A stretch of DNA of 64,000 nucleotides, taken from M3007 sp046329435. Its GTDB lineage: Bacteria > Bacteroidota > Bacteroidia > Chitinophagales > Saprospiraceae. Position numbers and translations under genes: made by a program. Positions within the stretch are counted from its first letter, which is position 1. Every line of letters begins with the position of its first letter. Positions 1 through 8,700 of this stretch are shown here, piece after piece. Below the pieces are notes generated by a model. It was not told where the DNA came from. It worked only from the letters and a program-made list of their open reading frames with translations, and did no database searches. The stretch lies in assembly GCA_046329435.1 (NCBI GenBank), contig JAXLUR010000011.1:62001-126000 (forward strand), given 5' to 3'.

Positions 1-2
1 AA

Positions 3-1070
3 TGGCGGGTGCTGCTGACCTCCCGCAACCGCCTGAACGGCTACGAACCCATGCCGCTCGACCGACTCTCCCCGGAAGCTGCTGCCCAGCTTTTCCGCAA
101 ACACTACACCGGCGACTGTCCGCCGGATGCGCTCGACGAGCTGCTGCGCGAGGTCGATTGCCATACCCTGACCGTCGAACTGCTCGCCAAAACCCTCGAA
201 AACCACTTCGGCAGCCTCGACCTGTCCACGCTCACCGCCAAACTGCGCCGCCGCCAGCTGGCCGACCCCGATCTCCAGCGCCGTATCAGTTCCAACCACA
301 GCAAGGAAGAAACCGAGGTTTACATCCACCTGCTCACCGCTTTCGATTGTTCGGGCCTCGACGCGGCCGAACGGCTGCTGCTCGCGCGTTTTGTCGGGTT
401 GCCGCCCGGCTACGCCTTTACCGCCGCCCAACTCGAAGAATGGCTGCAGGTACCCGCCGAAGAACGGCGCCATCTGCACGAAACCCTCGATCGCCTCGAC
501 CGGAAAGGCTGGCTGACCCGAAGCGAAGGCCCCCGCTTCGGGCTGCACAGGATGTTGCAACAGGCCGTGGGCTATCAGTTGACGCCGGGCATGGAGGAAT
601 GGGCGGTGCTGGTGGAGACCTTCACCCAAAAGCTGAATTTCGACGTAAGCACCAACTATCCCCTGCTGTTTCCCTGGATCACTTACGCGGAACATTTGCT
701 GGAGATGTTAAAAGAGGAAGATCTGGAAACGGCAGCGGCGAGCCGGCTGATGAATAACCTGGGCACGTTGATTGAAAAAACGGGTCAGTACGAACGTGCG
801 CGGGACTTGCTGGAGGGCGCCTTAGCCTCGGCAGTGAAAAATTTTGGCCCGGATCATCCCACCGTTGCCGCTTACCAATCCAATTTGGCCAACGTGTATG
901 ACTCCCTTGGTCAGTACGAACGTGCGCGGGACTTGCTGGAGGGCGCCTTAGCCTCGGCAGTGAAAAATTTTGGCCCGGATCATCCCACCGTTGCCGTGAG
1001 CCAATCCAATTTGGCCAACGTGTATCTAAACCTTGGTCAGTACGAACGTGCGCGGGACTTGCTGCCTTAG
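3..1070 (+). CDS. STAND/NB-ARC-type ATPase with TPR repeats, C-terminal part, interrupted by frameshift
   Basis: The frame is open to the left edge (W-R-V-L-L-T-S-R), so the gene is 5' truncated by the window. The LLTSR segment and the helical region that follows resemble the end of a STAND (NB-ARC) ATPase module. A winged-helix-like stretch (roughly residues 110-190 of the visible part) leads into kinesin-light-chain-type tetratricopeptide repeats of 42 residues (ERARDLLEGALA...NLANVY). The frame stops at 1070 because the third TPR unit has lost 7 bases. STAND-TPR proteins are signalling switches and some bacterial ones act in phage defence; the role here is unknown. The true protein would continue to 1774. 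A pseudogene and an assembly error are both possible. Confidence 0.7.
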   Translation, partial: WRVLLTSRNRLNGYEPMPLDRLSPEAAAQLFRKHYTGDCPPDALDELLREVDCHTLTVELLAKTLENHFGSLDLSTLTAKLRRRQLADPDLQRRISSNHSKEETEVYIHLLTAFDCSGLDAAERLLLARFVGLPPGYAFTAAQLEEWLQVPAEERRHLHETLDRLDRKGWLTRSEGPRFGLHRMLQQAVGYQLTPGMEEWAVLVETFTQKLNFDVSTNYPLLFPWITYAEHLLEMLKEEDLETAAASRLMNNLGTLIEKTGQYERARDLLEGALASAVKNFGPDHPTVAAYQSNLANVYDSLGQYERARDLLEGALASAVKNFGPDHPTVAVSQSNLANVYLNLGQYERARDLLP

Positions 1071-1656
1071 CCTCGGCAGTGAAAAATTTTGGCCCGGATC
1101 ATCCCACCGTTGCCGTGAGCCAATCCAATTTGGCCAACGTGTATCGAAACCTTGGTCAGTACGAACGTGCGCGGGACTTGCTGGAGGGGCCTTAGCCTCG
1201 GATTTGAAAATTTTGGCCCGGATCATCCACCGTTGCCGTTCGCCAATCCAATTTGGCCAACGTGTATCGAAACCTTGGTCAGTACGAACGTGCGCGGGAC
1301 TTGCTGGAGGCCGCCTTAGCCTCGGATTTGAAAAATTTTGGCCCGGATCATCCCACCGTTGCCGTGAGCCAATCCAATTTGGCCAACGTGTATCGAAACC
1401 TTGGTCAGTACGAACGTGCGCGGGACTTGCTGGAGGGCGCCTTAGCCTCGGCAGTGAAAAATTTTGGCCCGGATCATCCCACCGTTGCCGCTTACCAATC
1501 CAATTTGGCCAACGTGTATCGAAACCTTGGTCAGTACGAACGTGCGCGGGACTTGCTGGAGGGCGCCTTAGCCTCGGATTTGAAAAATTTTGGCCCGGAT
1601 CATCCCACCGTTGCCGTTCGCCAACTCAACCTCGGCGTTGTTTTGTTGAATATGGA
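785..1656 (+). repeat. Seven tandem 126-bp TPR-coding units, two with deletions
   Basis: Units begin with tcagtacgaacgtgcgcggg at 785, 911, 1037, 1156, 1279, 1405 and 1531. Spacing is 126 bp except unit 3 (119 bp) and unit 4 (123 bp). Unit 3 lacks 7 bases in the ctggagggcgcc segment. Unit 4 lacks single bases in gggcgcc, in the run of five A's and in catccc. The units are nearly identical at DNA level, which suggests recent expansion or gene conversion. Confidence 0.9.
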
Positions 1657-1774
1657 GGACAAGGGGAAAGCCCGGGAGTTGTTTGCCGGGGCTTACCGGG
1701 TTTTTCAACAACGCTTGGGTGAGCAGCATCCGGAGACGCAAAATGCGAAAGAATGGTTAGACAGCGTAGCCTGA
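1253..1774 (+). CDS. TPR-repeat C-terminal fragment of the same interrupted STAND/TPR gene
   Basis: This frame continues the TPR array of the upstream piece after deletions totalling 10 bases (7 in unit 3, three single bases in unit 4), which puts it in another frame. It encodes three more 42-residue TPR units and then a diverged capping unit (NLGVVLLNMEDKGKARELFAG), ending in a natural stop at 1774. It has no start context of its own, and the apparent ATG lies inside a repeat unit. It is best read as the C-terminus of the gene that enters from the left edge, split by frameshifts. Confidence 0.65.
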   Translation: MANVYRNLGQYERARDLLEAALASDLKNFGPDHPTVAVSQSNLANVYRNLGQYERARDLLEGALASAVKNFGPDHPTVAAYQSNLANVYRNLGQYERARDLLEGALASDLKNFGPDHPTVAVRQLNLGVVLLNMEDKGKARELFAGAYRVFQQRLGEQHPETQNAKEWLDSVA

Positions 1775-1874
1775 GCTTCTTGTGCGGCACGCCACCTCCG
1801 GCCAGGGGGCGGGGTGGGCTGATTTCAGCATACAACAGCCCCAGTTATTTGCCGAATCGCGGCATATCATGCCC

Positions 1875-3611
1875 CTAAGGCGCTTTTTCTACCACCCCGC
1901 TCCTTTCCGACACCCCGTTTTCATTCACGGCCTCGATGCTGAAATAGTAGGTTTTGCGGGCGTCCATGCCCTTGAACCAGTACTCATTGGCGTCGTGCAC
2001 CATGATGCAGTTGTAAAGTTTATCGGGCGCCGTGCCGAAGTAGAGGTTGTAGGCCCAGGCTTCATCGACGGGGCGCCATTTGATCCAGGCGGAGCGCGGG
2101 TCTTTTTCGGTGCGCAGCACGATGAGTTCGCGCACGGCCGGGGGCGGGGCGCCGTCGCCGCGCCCGAATACGCGCAGGCCGCTGAGCGCGAAGGCGCCCG
2201 TGCGTTGTCCGCTGAATTCGATCCTGATAAAGCGGGTGCGCAGGGGCCGGGGCAGTTCGAGGTAGTCGTGCGGGGCGTCGGCGCCCGGCTGACTGCGGTC
2301 GCTCAGGAGGCGCCATTTTTTGCCGTCGAGGGAGTGCCAGAGCTTGTAGCGGTAGTACACACCTTCGGATTTACCCATAACATCGACGCCCTGGTCGGCG
2401 TGGTTGATCTGGATGGCGTACACGGTGCAGGTGTCGCCCAGGTCGGTTTGGAACCATTCGCCGGGCTGGTTGGAAGCGGCTGCCCACCAGGTTTTGACGT
2501 TTTCGTCCACGGCGAGGTTGGCGGGGTGGCCGGGCAGGGCGGAGGAGGCTTGCACGGGTTTTTGGTAATTGAGCAGCATCCAGCCGGTGAAGCGGCTTTG
2601 GAGGTGGTCGGCCGGACCGGCGGGCAGGTAGTGGGGGTAGTCGCCGAAAGCCGTGTTGCAGTACATCACGCTGTCGGCGTCGAAGCCGGCGGGCCACAGG
2701 CCGATGCGGCGCTCGAAGTTATTTTTGACCGAAATGGCCAGGGTGGACGTATGCCAGTAATTGCCCCAGGCATCCTGAAAAGTGCTGCCGTGCCCCGCCC
2801 CGTGAATGAATCCGCCGGGTTTGGAGGAGAGGGGGTCCGACTGCGGGGTGAAGGGGCCCAGCGGGCCGGGGCCCACCAGCACGCCGTCGGCGTATCCGCT
2901 GAATTCGGTGCCCGGCGCGCCGTACTGGAGGTAGTAGCGGTTGCCGTATTGGGTCATCCAGGCGCCCTCGATGAAGGGATCGAGGAAGGTGTTGTCGAGG
3001 TGTTCGCCGAAGCGTTGCCAGCCGTAGCGCTCGGGTTCGAGGGTGTAGAGTTCCTTGCGGGCGCCGAGGGGTTGCAGGCTGCGGCGGTCCAGTTCGACGC
3101 CGTAGATCGGGTAGCGGTTGCTGCTGCCGTTGTACAGGTACAGCCGCCCGTCGGTATCGGTGAAAAAGGCGGGGTCCCAGCCGCCGATATCGAATTTATG
3201 CACGGCTTCGGTCCAGCTGTCGGCTTTTTTCGGCTCGGTGCTCATCCAGATCGGGAAATCACGGGTGTAGGTGGAACCGAACACCAGCATGGTATCGCCG
3301 ATGATGCCCACGGCCGGGGCGCAGAGGTCGTCGTAGGTATCGTGGTCGGGCCGCAGGAAGCTGCGCGACACGAAGTGCCAGTCGGACAGGTTGGCGCTCC
3401 ACCAGTAGCCGCGCTGGTTGGTGCTGAACAGGTAGTAATCCCCCTTGAACCGCACGATGACCGGATCAGCGGTGGCGCGGTGTGCGCCCCAGGCGGCCGC
3501 GCCGGGTATGGGCGTGTGTCCGTAGTCGATGTTGAGCGGGTTGCAGTAGGTGGTCTGGGCGGCAAGACGGCCGGCCAGCAGAATCAGGCAGAAGGAAAGA
3601 AAGCGGCGCAT
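1875..3611 (-). CDS. Secreted GH43-family glycoside hydrolase with F5/8-type and FN3-like domains
   Basis: A 578-aa protein with a signal peptide (residues 1-19, ending LAAQ). The N-terminal five-bladed propeller (about 25-330) has the GH43 catalytic triad in the expected places: Asp49 (base, ATADPV), Asp146 (pKa modulator, WDPAFF) and Glu215 (acid, FIEGAW). GH43 enzymes cleave arabinose- or xylose-containing plant and algal polysaccharides; the exact substrate cannot be read here. Residues about 350-482 look like an F5/8C (discoidin/CBM32-like) carbohydrate-binding domain and 485-578 like fibronectin type III. No T9SS tail is obvious. It stands divergent to the gene at 3694. Confidence 0.88.
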   Translation of the reverse strand: MRRFLSFCLILLAGRLAAQTTYCNPLNIDYGHTPIPGAAAWGAHRATADPVIVRFKGDYYLFSTNQRGYWWSANLSDWHFVSRSFLRPDHDTYDDLCAPAVGIIGDTMLVFGSTYTRDFPIWMSTEPKKADSWTEAVHKFDIGGWDPAFFTDTDGRLYLYNGSSNRYPIYGVELDRRSLQPLGARKELYTLEPERYGWQRFGEHLDNTFLDPFIEGAWMTQYGNRYYLQYGAPGTEFSGYADGVLVGPGPLGPFTPQSDPLSSKPGGFIHGAGHGSTFQDAWGNYWHTSTLAISVKNNFERRIGLWPAGFDADSVMYCNTAFGDYPHYLPAGPADHLQSRFTGWMLLNYQKPVQASSALPGHPANLAVDENVKTWWAAASNQPGEWFQTDLGDTCTVYAIQINHADQGVDVMGKSEGVYYRYKLWHSLDGKKWRLLSDRSQPGADAPHDYLELPRPLRTRFIRIEFSGQRTGAFALSGLRVFGRGDGAPPPAVRELIVLRTEKDPRSAWIKWRPVDEAWAYNLYFGTAPDKLYNCIMVHDANEYWFKGMDARKTYYFSIEAVNENGVSERSGVVEKAP

Positions 3612-3693
3612 GGCGTTTGTGTAATGGGAAAGGACAAGATTAAAGGAGAATGGAAAGATTTATGCGAATATTGCCTCGTATTAATCGGTTACC

Positions 3694-4209
3694 ATGCGTA
3701 ATTTTCTTCTGCTCAGCATTTTTTTATTGGCAATGAGCGCCGGCCTTGCTCAACAACCGGCCGACAGTACCCTCTCCATTCTGGTCCGTGGCGACGTCCG
3801 GCAGGAAAAGGTGTTTACCCGCGCCGTGCTGGAAAAAATGGAACAAATCGAAGCAGGCGATATCCCGATAGTCAATCACCTCGGAGTGGTGAAAAAAAGC
3901 CTGAAAAATGCACGAGGCGTTCGCCTGCGCGAGGTGCTGGGCAGTGTCGAACTGAATTCGGAGAATCCGAAGGAATGGAGTGCCTACTGTTTTGTTTGTG
4001 CCGCTACGGACGGCTACACAGTGGTTTTTTCCTGGAACGAGTTGTTCAATCACCCCAACGGCGACAAGGTGCTGCTGCTGCTGGAACACGACGGCAAAAC
4101 AGCCGGGCAACTTGACGACAGTATCGCCCTGATTGCGCCTGCCGACAGCCATACCGGGCGGCGCTACGTCAAAGGGTTAACAACCATTTCGGTAAAACGG
4201 CTCGACTGA
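3694..4209 (+). CDS. Small periplasmic protein with sulfite-oxidase/molybdopterin-binding-like fold
   Basis: 171 aa with an N-terminal signal peptide (about residues 1-19, ending GLAQ). The rest resembles the reduced SUOX-like domain of the molybdopterin-dependent oxidoreductase superfamily: an N-terminal VRGDV strand, a VRLREVL segment and FSWNELFNHPNGD followed by IALIAPADSHTGRRYVKG. It is far shorter than a catalytic sulfite oxidase, and I see no dimerisation or heme domain, so a binding or vestigial role is as likely as catalysis. It converges on the PBP1A gene with 8 bp between stops. Confidence in the fold is moderate and in function low. Confidence 0.65.
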   Translation: MRNFLLLSIFLLAMSAGLAQQPADSTLSILVRGDVRQEKVFTRAVLEKMEQIEAGDIPIVNHLGVVKKSLKNARGVRLREVLGSVELNSENPKEWSAYCFVCAATDGYTVVFSWNELFNHPNGDKVLLLLEHDGKTAGQLDDSIALIAPADSHTGRRYVKGLTTISVKRLD

Positions 4210-4217
4210 CAGCAGTT

Positions 4218-6893
4218 TCAATTCTCATCCCCGAAGCGTTCGGGGTCGGGTTTTAGCCCGGGTGTTTTGCCGTCGGCGGGTTTGGCGCCCGAGTGGGAGC
4301 CGCCTTCGTCGGCCGGGGCCTGGTCGTTGTAAATGTCGGGCGCAAATTCCTCGTCGGTCGGCGGCAGCGAGTCGCGGTAAGCGGCGCAATTGATCTCGAT
4401 GCCGAGGTCGCCGGGCGGGCGTTTGAAGCGGGCATTGACATCGTAGCCCGAGGTTTTGTCTTTTTCGAGGCGCTGGATAAAACCGGCGAAAATGGGGCGC
4501 GCCATTTTCGCGCCTTGTCCGTCGCCGATGCTGAGGAAGCGAATCCAGCGGTCTTCGCCGCCCACCCAGGTGCCGACCACGAGGCGGGGCGTGACGCCCA
4601 TGAACCAGCCGTCGGAATAGTCGTTGGTGGTGCCGGTTTTGCCGCCCACTTCGCTTTTGAGCGAGTTGATGCCCGGGGCGCCTTTGACGTTGTATTTGAG
4701 CATGTCGAGCAGCACGTAGTTGGCGTTGGGGGGCAGGGCGACGCGTTCTTCGGGCAGGGCGTTGTAGATGACGCGGCCGTTTTTATCCTCGATTTTTTTG
4801 ATGACAAAGGGTTTGCCGTACACGCCGTTGTTGGCGAAGGTGGAATAGGCGCCGGTCATTTCGAACACGGTCAGGTCGGCCGCACCAAGGCAGATGGCGG
4901 GTTGTTTCGGGATGCGGTATTCGCCGTCGGGGCGGCGGGCGGCGGAGTCGATGCCCATGTTGTTGACCAGGCCGCGCACGGGTTCGGTGTCGCCCATTTG
5001 TTTCATGAGGAAAGCGCTGACAGAGTTGACCGAGTTTTTGAGCGCTTCTTTCAGGGTCATGAGCTGGTTGGAATAATACCCGTTGGCGTCTTTTGGCGTC
5101 CAATCGACGGAGTTGGTGAAATTCTGATAGCGGGCCGGGATGGTCACCGCCTGGTCGTACACCTGAAAGCAGGGGCTGATGCCCTGCTGGGAAATGGCGG
5201 TGGCGTACACGAAAGGTTTGAAGGTGGAGCCTACCTGGCGCTGCGAGCGCACGTGGTCGAACTGGAAATATTTGAAATTGACGCCGCCCACCCAGGCTTT
5301 GACCTCGCTGCTGAGCGGATCGACGGCCAGAATACCCGACTGGAGAAACATGCGGGAATATTTCAGGCTGTCATAGGGCGACATGAAAGTGTCTTTTTCC
5401 AGGCGTGGGTTGTTCCAGGTAAACACTTTCATTTTTGTTTTTACCTGGTATTGCTTCATAATGGCGCCCTGAAGCGCGGTCCACTGCTTTTTGATTTCGG
5501 GCCATTCGGGCCCGCTCATAATGCGGCGGTAGGTAGCGGCCTGTTCGGGGGTGACCCATTTTTTACCCACCTGTTTGCTGATCTCGCCGGCTTTTTTCTC
5601 TTCGGCGAGCATACGCTGAATGTCGATGTCGCGCAGGTCGAAATCGTATTTTTCCTGCACGCGATCTTCCATGGCGCCCAGGTATTTGGGGCGCAGCGCC
5701 TGGTAGCGGTCGCCGTCGCGCATGACGCGCAGGAGCGACTCCTGGCGCTGCTGGATCTCCTCGGGCGTGGCGTCGCCGGAGCGGTAGGTCCAGGGGTCCT
5801 TGCCTTTCCAGACGGTGAAAAAGCGCGCCTGTTCCTTTTTCATGTGCTCGGCCATGGCCTCCTCGGCACAACGCTGGTACACGGGGTCGATGGTGGTCCA
5901 GATGCGCAGACCGTCTTTGTAAATGTCGTATTTGTTGCCGTCGGGTTTGCGGCATTCGGGCTGATTCAGGATGGCGCCGACGTCTTTTTTCAATTCGGCA
6001 CAGAGGTAGGGCGCTTTGTCGTCGCTAAAAGTGACCCTTTTGAAACGGCTCATGTCGATAGGCAACACTTTCAGGCTGTCGTACTGGGCTTCGGTCAGGT
6101 GGCCGTGTTTGTACATCTGATACAGCACGATCATGCGGCGGCGCATACATTTGTCGGGAAAGCGGACGGGGTTGTACAACGAGGGGTTCTGCAACATGCC
6201 GACCAGCGTGGCGGCTTCCTCGACTTTCAGTTTTTCAGGCTCGACGCCGAAATACACCTCCGACGCCGCGCGAATGCCATAGGTGTTGTTGACGAAGTTG
6301 ACCTGGTTGAGGTACGTCGCCATGATTTCTTCCTTGGTGTAGCTTTTCTCCAGTTTGACGGCAGTAATCCATTCGCGCAGCTTGCGGTAAGCCAGTACGA
6401 ACACTTTTTCAAAGCGGTTCATACCCTCGAAATCGCGGCTCGAATAGAGCATTTTGGCCAACTGCTGCGTAATGGTGGAGCCGCCGCCTGCCGAACGGTC
6501 CTGCAGAATAATGGTACGGCCCACGACCCGCAGCACGGCCCAGGCATCCACGCCGCAATGGTCCCAATAGCGCACATCTTCGGTGGAAACCAGCGCATTG
6601 ACGAGGTGCGGGCTCAGGTCCTGGTAAGCGATCGGTACGCGGTTTTCGATAAAATAGCGCCCCAGCACTTCGCCGTTGGCGGCCAGCACCTCGCTGGCCA
6701 GGGCCGAATTCGGGTCTTCCAGCTCGCGGAATGAAGGGATGGACATAAAATTGATCCCGACCAGCACAGCGGCCACTCCGAAAATACCGACGTAGGTCAG
6801 CCGCCACATCCAGCGTACGATGCGCCGGTATTGGGGGCTGCGTTTGGCTTGCAAGGCCGCTTTGAGCGAGATCAAACTTTGCGGTTCGGACAT
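4218..6893 (-). CDS. mrcA: Penicillin-binding protein 1A (bifunctional peptidoglycan glycosyltransferase/transpeptidase)
   Basis: 891 aa counted from the Met at 6893. An upstream in-frame start at 6944 is possible, but a promoter-like box at 6942-6949 favours the inner Met. One membrane segment (about residues 33-50) anchors the protein. The GT51 domain shows the catalytic ED pair (Glu105) in STEDVRYWDHCG and GGSTITQQLAK. The transpeptidase domain shows SxxK (Ser556, STFK), SxN (Ser621, SVN) and KTGTT (752-756). It polymerises lipid II and cross-links peptides in the periplasm. The C-terminus ends in a low-complexity Gly/Ala/Pro/Asp-rich tail. Confidence 0.95.
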   Translation of the reverse strand: MSEPQSLISLKAALQAKRSPQYRRIVRWMWRLTYVGIFGVAAVLVGINFMSIPSFRELEDPNSALASEVLAANGEVLGRYFIENRVPIAYQDLSPHLVNALVSTEDVRYWDHCGVDAWAVLRVVGRTIILQDRSAGGGSTITQQLAKMLYSSRDFEGMNRFEKVFVLAYRKLREWITAVKLEKSYTKEEIMATYLNQVNFVNNTYGIRAASEVYFGVEPEKLKVEEAATLVGMLQNPSLYNPVRFPDKCMRRRMIVLYQMYKHGHLTEAQYDSLKVLPIDMSRFKRVTFSDDKAPYLCAELKKDVGAILNQPECRKPDGNKYDIYKDGLRIWTTIDPVYQRCAEEAMAEHMKKEQARFFTVWKGKDPWTYRSGDATPEEIQQRQESLLRVMRDGDRYQALRPKYLGAMEDRVQEKYDFDLRDIDIQRMLAEEKKAGEISKQVGKKWVTPEQAATYRRIMSGPEWPEIKKQWTALQGAIMKQYQVKTKMKVFTWNNPRLEKDTFMSPYDSLKYSRMFLQSGILAVDPLSSEVKAWVGGVNFKYFQFDHVRSQRQVGSTFKPFVYATAISQQGISPCFQVYDQAVTIPARYQNFTNSVDWTPKDANGYYSNQLMTLKEALKNSVNSVSAFLMKQMGDTEPVRGLVNNMGIDSAARRPDGEYRIPKQPAICLGAADLTVFEMTGAYSTFANNGVYGKPFVIKKIEDKNGRVIYNALPEERVALPPNANYVLLDMLKYNVKGAPGINSLKSEVGGKTGTTNDYSDGWFMGVTPRLVVGTWVGGEDRWIRFLSIGDGQGAKMARPIFAGFIQRLEKDKTSGYDVNARFKRPPGDLGIEINCAAYRDSLPPTDEEFAPDIYNDQAPADEGGSHSGAKPADGKTPGLKPDPERFGDEN

Positions 6894-6941
6894 GGCTGAC
6901 TGCTGGTGTTGGTATCTGGAAATCAGGGTGATCGCTTGCTG

Positions 6942-6949
6942 CAAATGTA
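6942..6949 (-). promoter_or_regulatory. Candidate -7 box (TACATTTG) for PBP1A
   Basis: CAAATGTA on the plus strand reads TACATTTG on the minus strand and matches the Bacteroidota -7 consensus TAnnTTTG. The nearest CAAA block (6977-6980) is 27 bp away, longer than usual. If real, transcription starts near 6935 and translation starts at 6893. Confidence 0.4.
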
Positions 6950-7006
6950 GCGCAACAATTTATCTTGAAATGCCTGCAAAAACGGGGATTTTTGCCCTGA
7001 ATTGTG

Positions 7007-8164
7007 ATGGATCAAGCCTGGTATTTATTTTCAACAGCGCTCACAGCCGCTTACGCCGCGCTCATCGGCGCATATTATCGCGGCTGGAAAAGCCTGCCGG
7101 TCTGGCAAATGCCCGCAGGTTTCCGGCCCCGCACCCGCATCAGCGTAGTCGTTCCTGCCCGCAACGAAGCGGCCAATATCGGCGCCTGCCTCGACAGCAT
7201 CCTGCGGGGCGACTATCCGCCCGGGCTCCTAGAAATAATTGTGGTCGATGATTTTTCCACCGACGACACGGCGGCCATTGTCGGCCGGCTGGCGGCCAAC
7301 GGGCAGCACGGCGCCTCGCTGCGCCTGGTCCGGCTGGCGGAGCTGTTGCCGGCCGACGCCTCGTTCAATGCCTACAAAAAAATCGCCCTCGAAACGGCCG
7401 TCGCCCGGGCCTCGGGCGAGCTGATCGTCACGACCGACGCCGATTGCCTGGCGCCGCCCGGCTGGCTGCGCCTGATCGCTTCGGTTTACGAGGCGAGGGC
7501 CCCGAAGGCCATTGCGGCGCCGGTGGTTTTTCACCGGGAAAAAAACCTGTTGCAGCGTTTTCAGGCCCTCGATTTTTTGGGCATGATGGGCATCACGGGG
7601 GCCGGCATCCGGCTGGGCTGGCAACGACTGGGCAACGGCGCCAACCTGGCTTATCCGAAAGCCGTGTTCGAAGCGCTGGGCGGCTATGGCGGCAACGCAC
7701 CAGCCTCGGGCGACGACCTGTTTTTGTTGCAAAAAATAGCCCGGCGCTGGCCACAGGGGGTGTTTTTTTTAAAAAATGCCGATGCGGCTGTGCGCACCGA
7801 AGCGCCGGCCGACTGGCGCGCATTCGTCGGGCAACGCCTGCGCTGGGGCACTAAAAATGCAGCCTTGCCCGAACCCGGGCCCAAACTGGCTTTGCTGGCC
7901 GTCTTGCTGTTTTGTTGGTCGATATTGCTCAACCTGGCGCTCTGGCCGGGCCAGGCCGGCGGGTGTTTGCCGGCCGTTCAACTGATCGTCAAAGGGGGGT
8001 GCGACTGGCTTTTTCTGCGTGAAATGAGCCGGTTTTTCAGGCGCTCCGACCTGATGCGTTTTTTCCTGCCCGCGTTTTTCCTGCATATCGCCTACATAGC
8101 GGGCATAGGGGTCGCCAGTCTTTTCGCGCGGCGCTACGAATGGAAGGGCCGACGTGTGCATTGA
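7007..8164 (+). CDS. Membrane-bound family 2 glycosyltransferase
   Basis: 385 aa from the ATG at 7007 (a GTG at 7004 is adjacent). One N-terminal membrane segment precedes a GT-A domain with the family-2 signature ISVVVPARNEAANIG, the VVDDFSTDDT nucleotide-binding segment, a DxD-like TTDADC, and the QxxRW motif of processive enzymes (QRLRW, about residue 280). The C-terminus has two or three hydrophobic helices. It should transfer sugar from a nucleotide donor on the cytoplasmic face, to a lipid or polysaccharide acceptor that is unknown. It is divergent from PBP1A. Confidence 0.88.
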   Translation: MDQAWYLFSTALTAAYAALIGAYYRGWKSLPVWQMPAGFRPRTRISVVVPARNEAANIGACLDSILRGDYPPGLLEIIVVDDFSTDDTAAIVGRLAANGQHGASLRLVRLAELLPADASFNAYKKIALETAVARASGELIVTTDADCLAPPGWLRLIASVYEARAPKAIAAPVVFHREKNLLQRFQALDFLGMMGITGAGIRLGWQRLGNGANLAYPKAVFEALGGYGGNAPASGDDLFLLQKIARRWPQGVFFLKNADAAVRTEAPADWRAFVGQRLRWGTKNAALPEPGPKLALLAVLLFCWSILLNLALWPGQAGGCLPAVQLIVKGGCDWLFLREMSRFFRRSDLMRFFLPAFFLHIAYIAGIGVASLFARRYEWKGRRVH

Positions 8165-8235
8165 AGAAAATCACCGGCCTGCGCTCAACCTTTGCGCGGC
8201 GTGGTGGTTTCACGCTCAAACGAAACGCTTGTTCT

Positions 8236-8688
8236 ATGTTCCATCTCAAAGAAGGCGATGCCGCCCCCGACTTTTCCGCACCCAATGAAAAAGGCGAAAC
8301 CGTTCGCCTATCTGATTTCCGCGGCAAAAAACTCGTGCTCTATTTTTACCCGAAAGACGATACGCCGGGCTGTACGGCCGAGTCGTGCAGCTTGCGCGAC
8401 GGGTATCCCCAGTTTTTGGCAAAAGGGTATGATGTGCTGGGTGTAAGCCCTGATTCCGCGAGAAAGCACGTCAAATTCCGCGATAAATACAATCTTCCGT
8501 TCAGTTTGCTCGCCGATGAAGACCATGCAGTAGCCCTGGCTTACGGAGTCTGGGGGCCCAAAAAATTTATGGGCCGCAGCTACGACGGCATTCACCGCAC
8601 GACTTTTGTGATCGACGAGTCGGGCAAGATCGAGCGGATCATCGACAAGGTGGACACCGAGGGGCACACCGAGCAGCTGCTGGGCTGA
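8236..8688 (+). CDS. bcp: Thioredoxin-dependent thiol peroxidase, Bcp/PrxQ type
   Basis: 150 aa from the ATG at 8236, the normal size for the family; an upstream in-frame start would add 32 unrelated residues. The active site PKDDTPGCTAESC gives peroxidatic Cys46 and a resolving Cys51 five residues later, the PrxQ arrangement. It reduces hydroperoxides in the cytoplasm with thioredoxin as electron donor. It follows the glycosyltransferase by about 70 bp on the same strand and may be co-transcribed, though no functional link is evident. Confidence 0.95.
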   Translation: MFHLKEGDAAPDFSAPNEKGETVRLSDFRGKKLVLYFYPKDDTPGCTAESCSLRDGYPQFLAKGYDVLGVSPDSARKHVKFRDKYNLPFSLLADEDHAVALAYGVWGPKKFMGRSYDGIHRTTFVIDESGKIERIIDKVDTEGHTEQLLG

Positions 8689-8700
8689 GCCGGCGCCTTT

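Noticed and set aside
1782..3701. Long plus-strand frame opposite the GH43 gene, and a similar one at 4293-6734 opposite PBP1A
   Set aside because: Shadows of GC-rich coding sequence; the minus-strand proteins have complete catalytic motifs and signal or membrane segments.
4231..4247. ccccgaa-gcg-ttcgggg hairpin as terminator for the SUOX-fold gene
   Set aside because: It lies inside the PBP1A coding region and has a poor T-run, so it is too weak to list as a feature although it could act as one.
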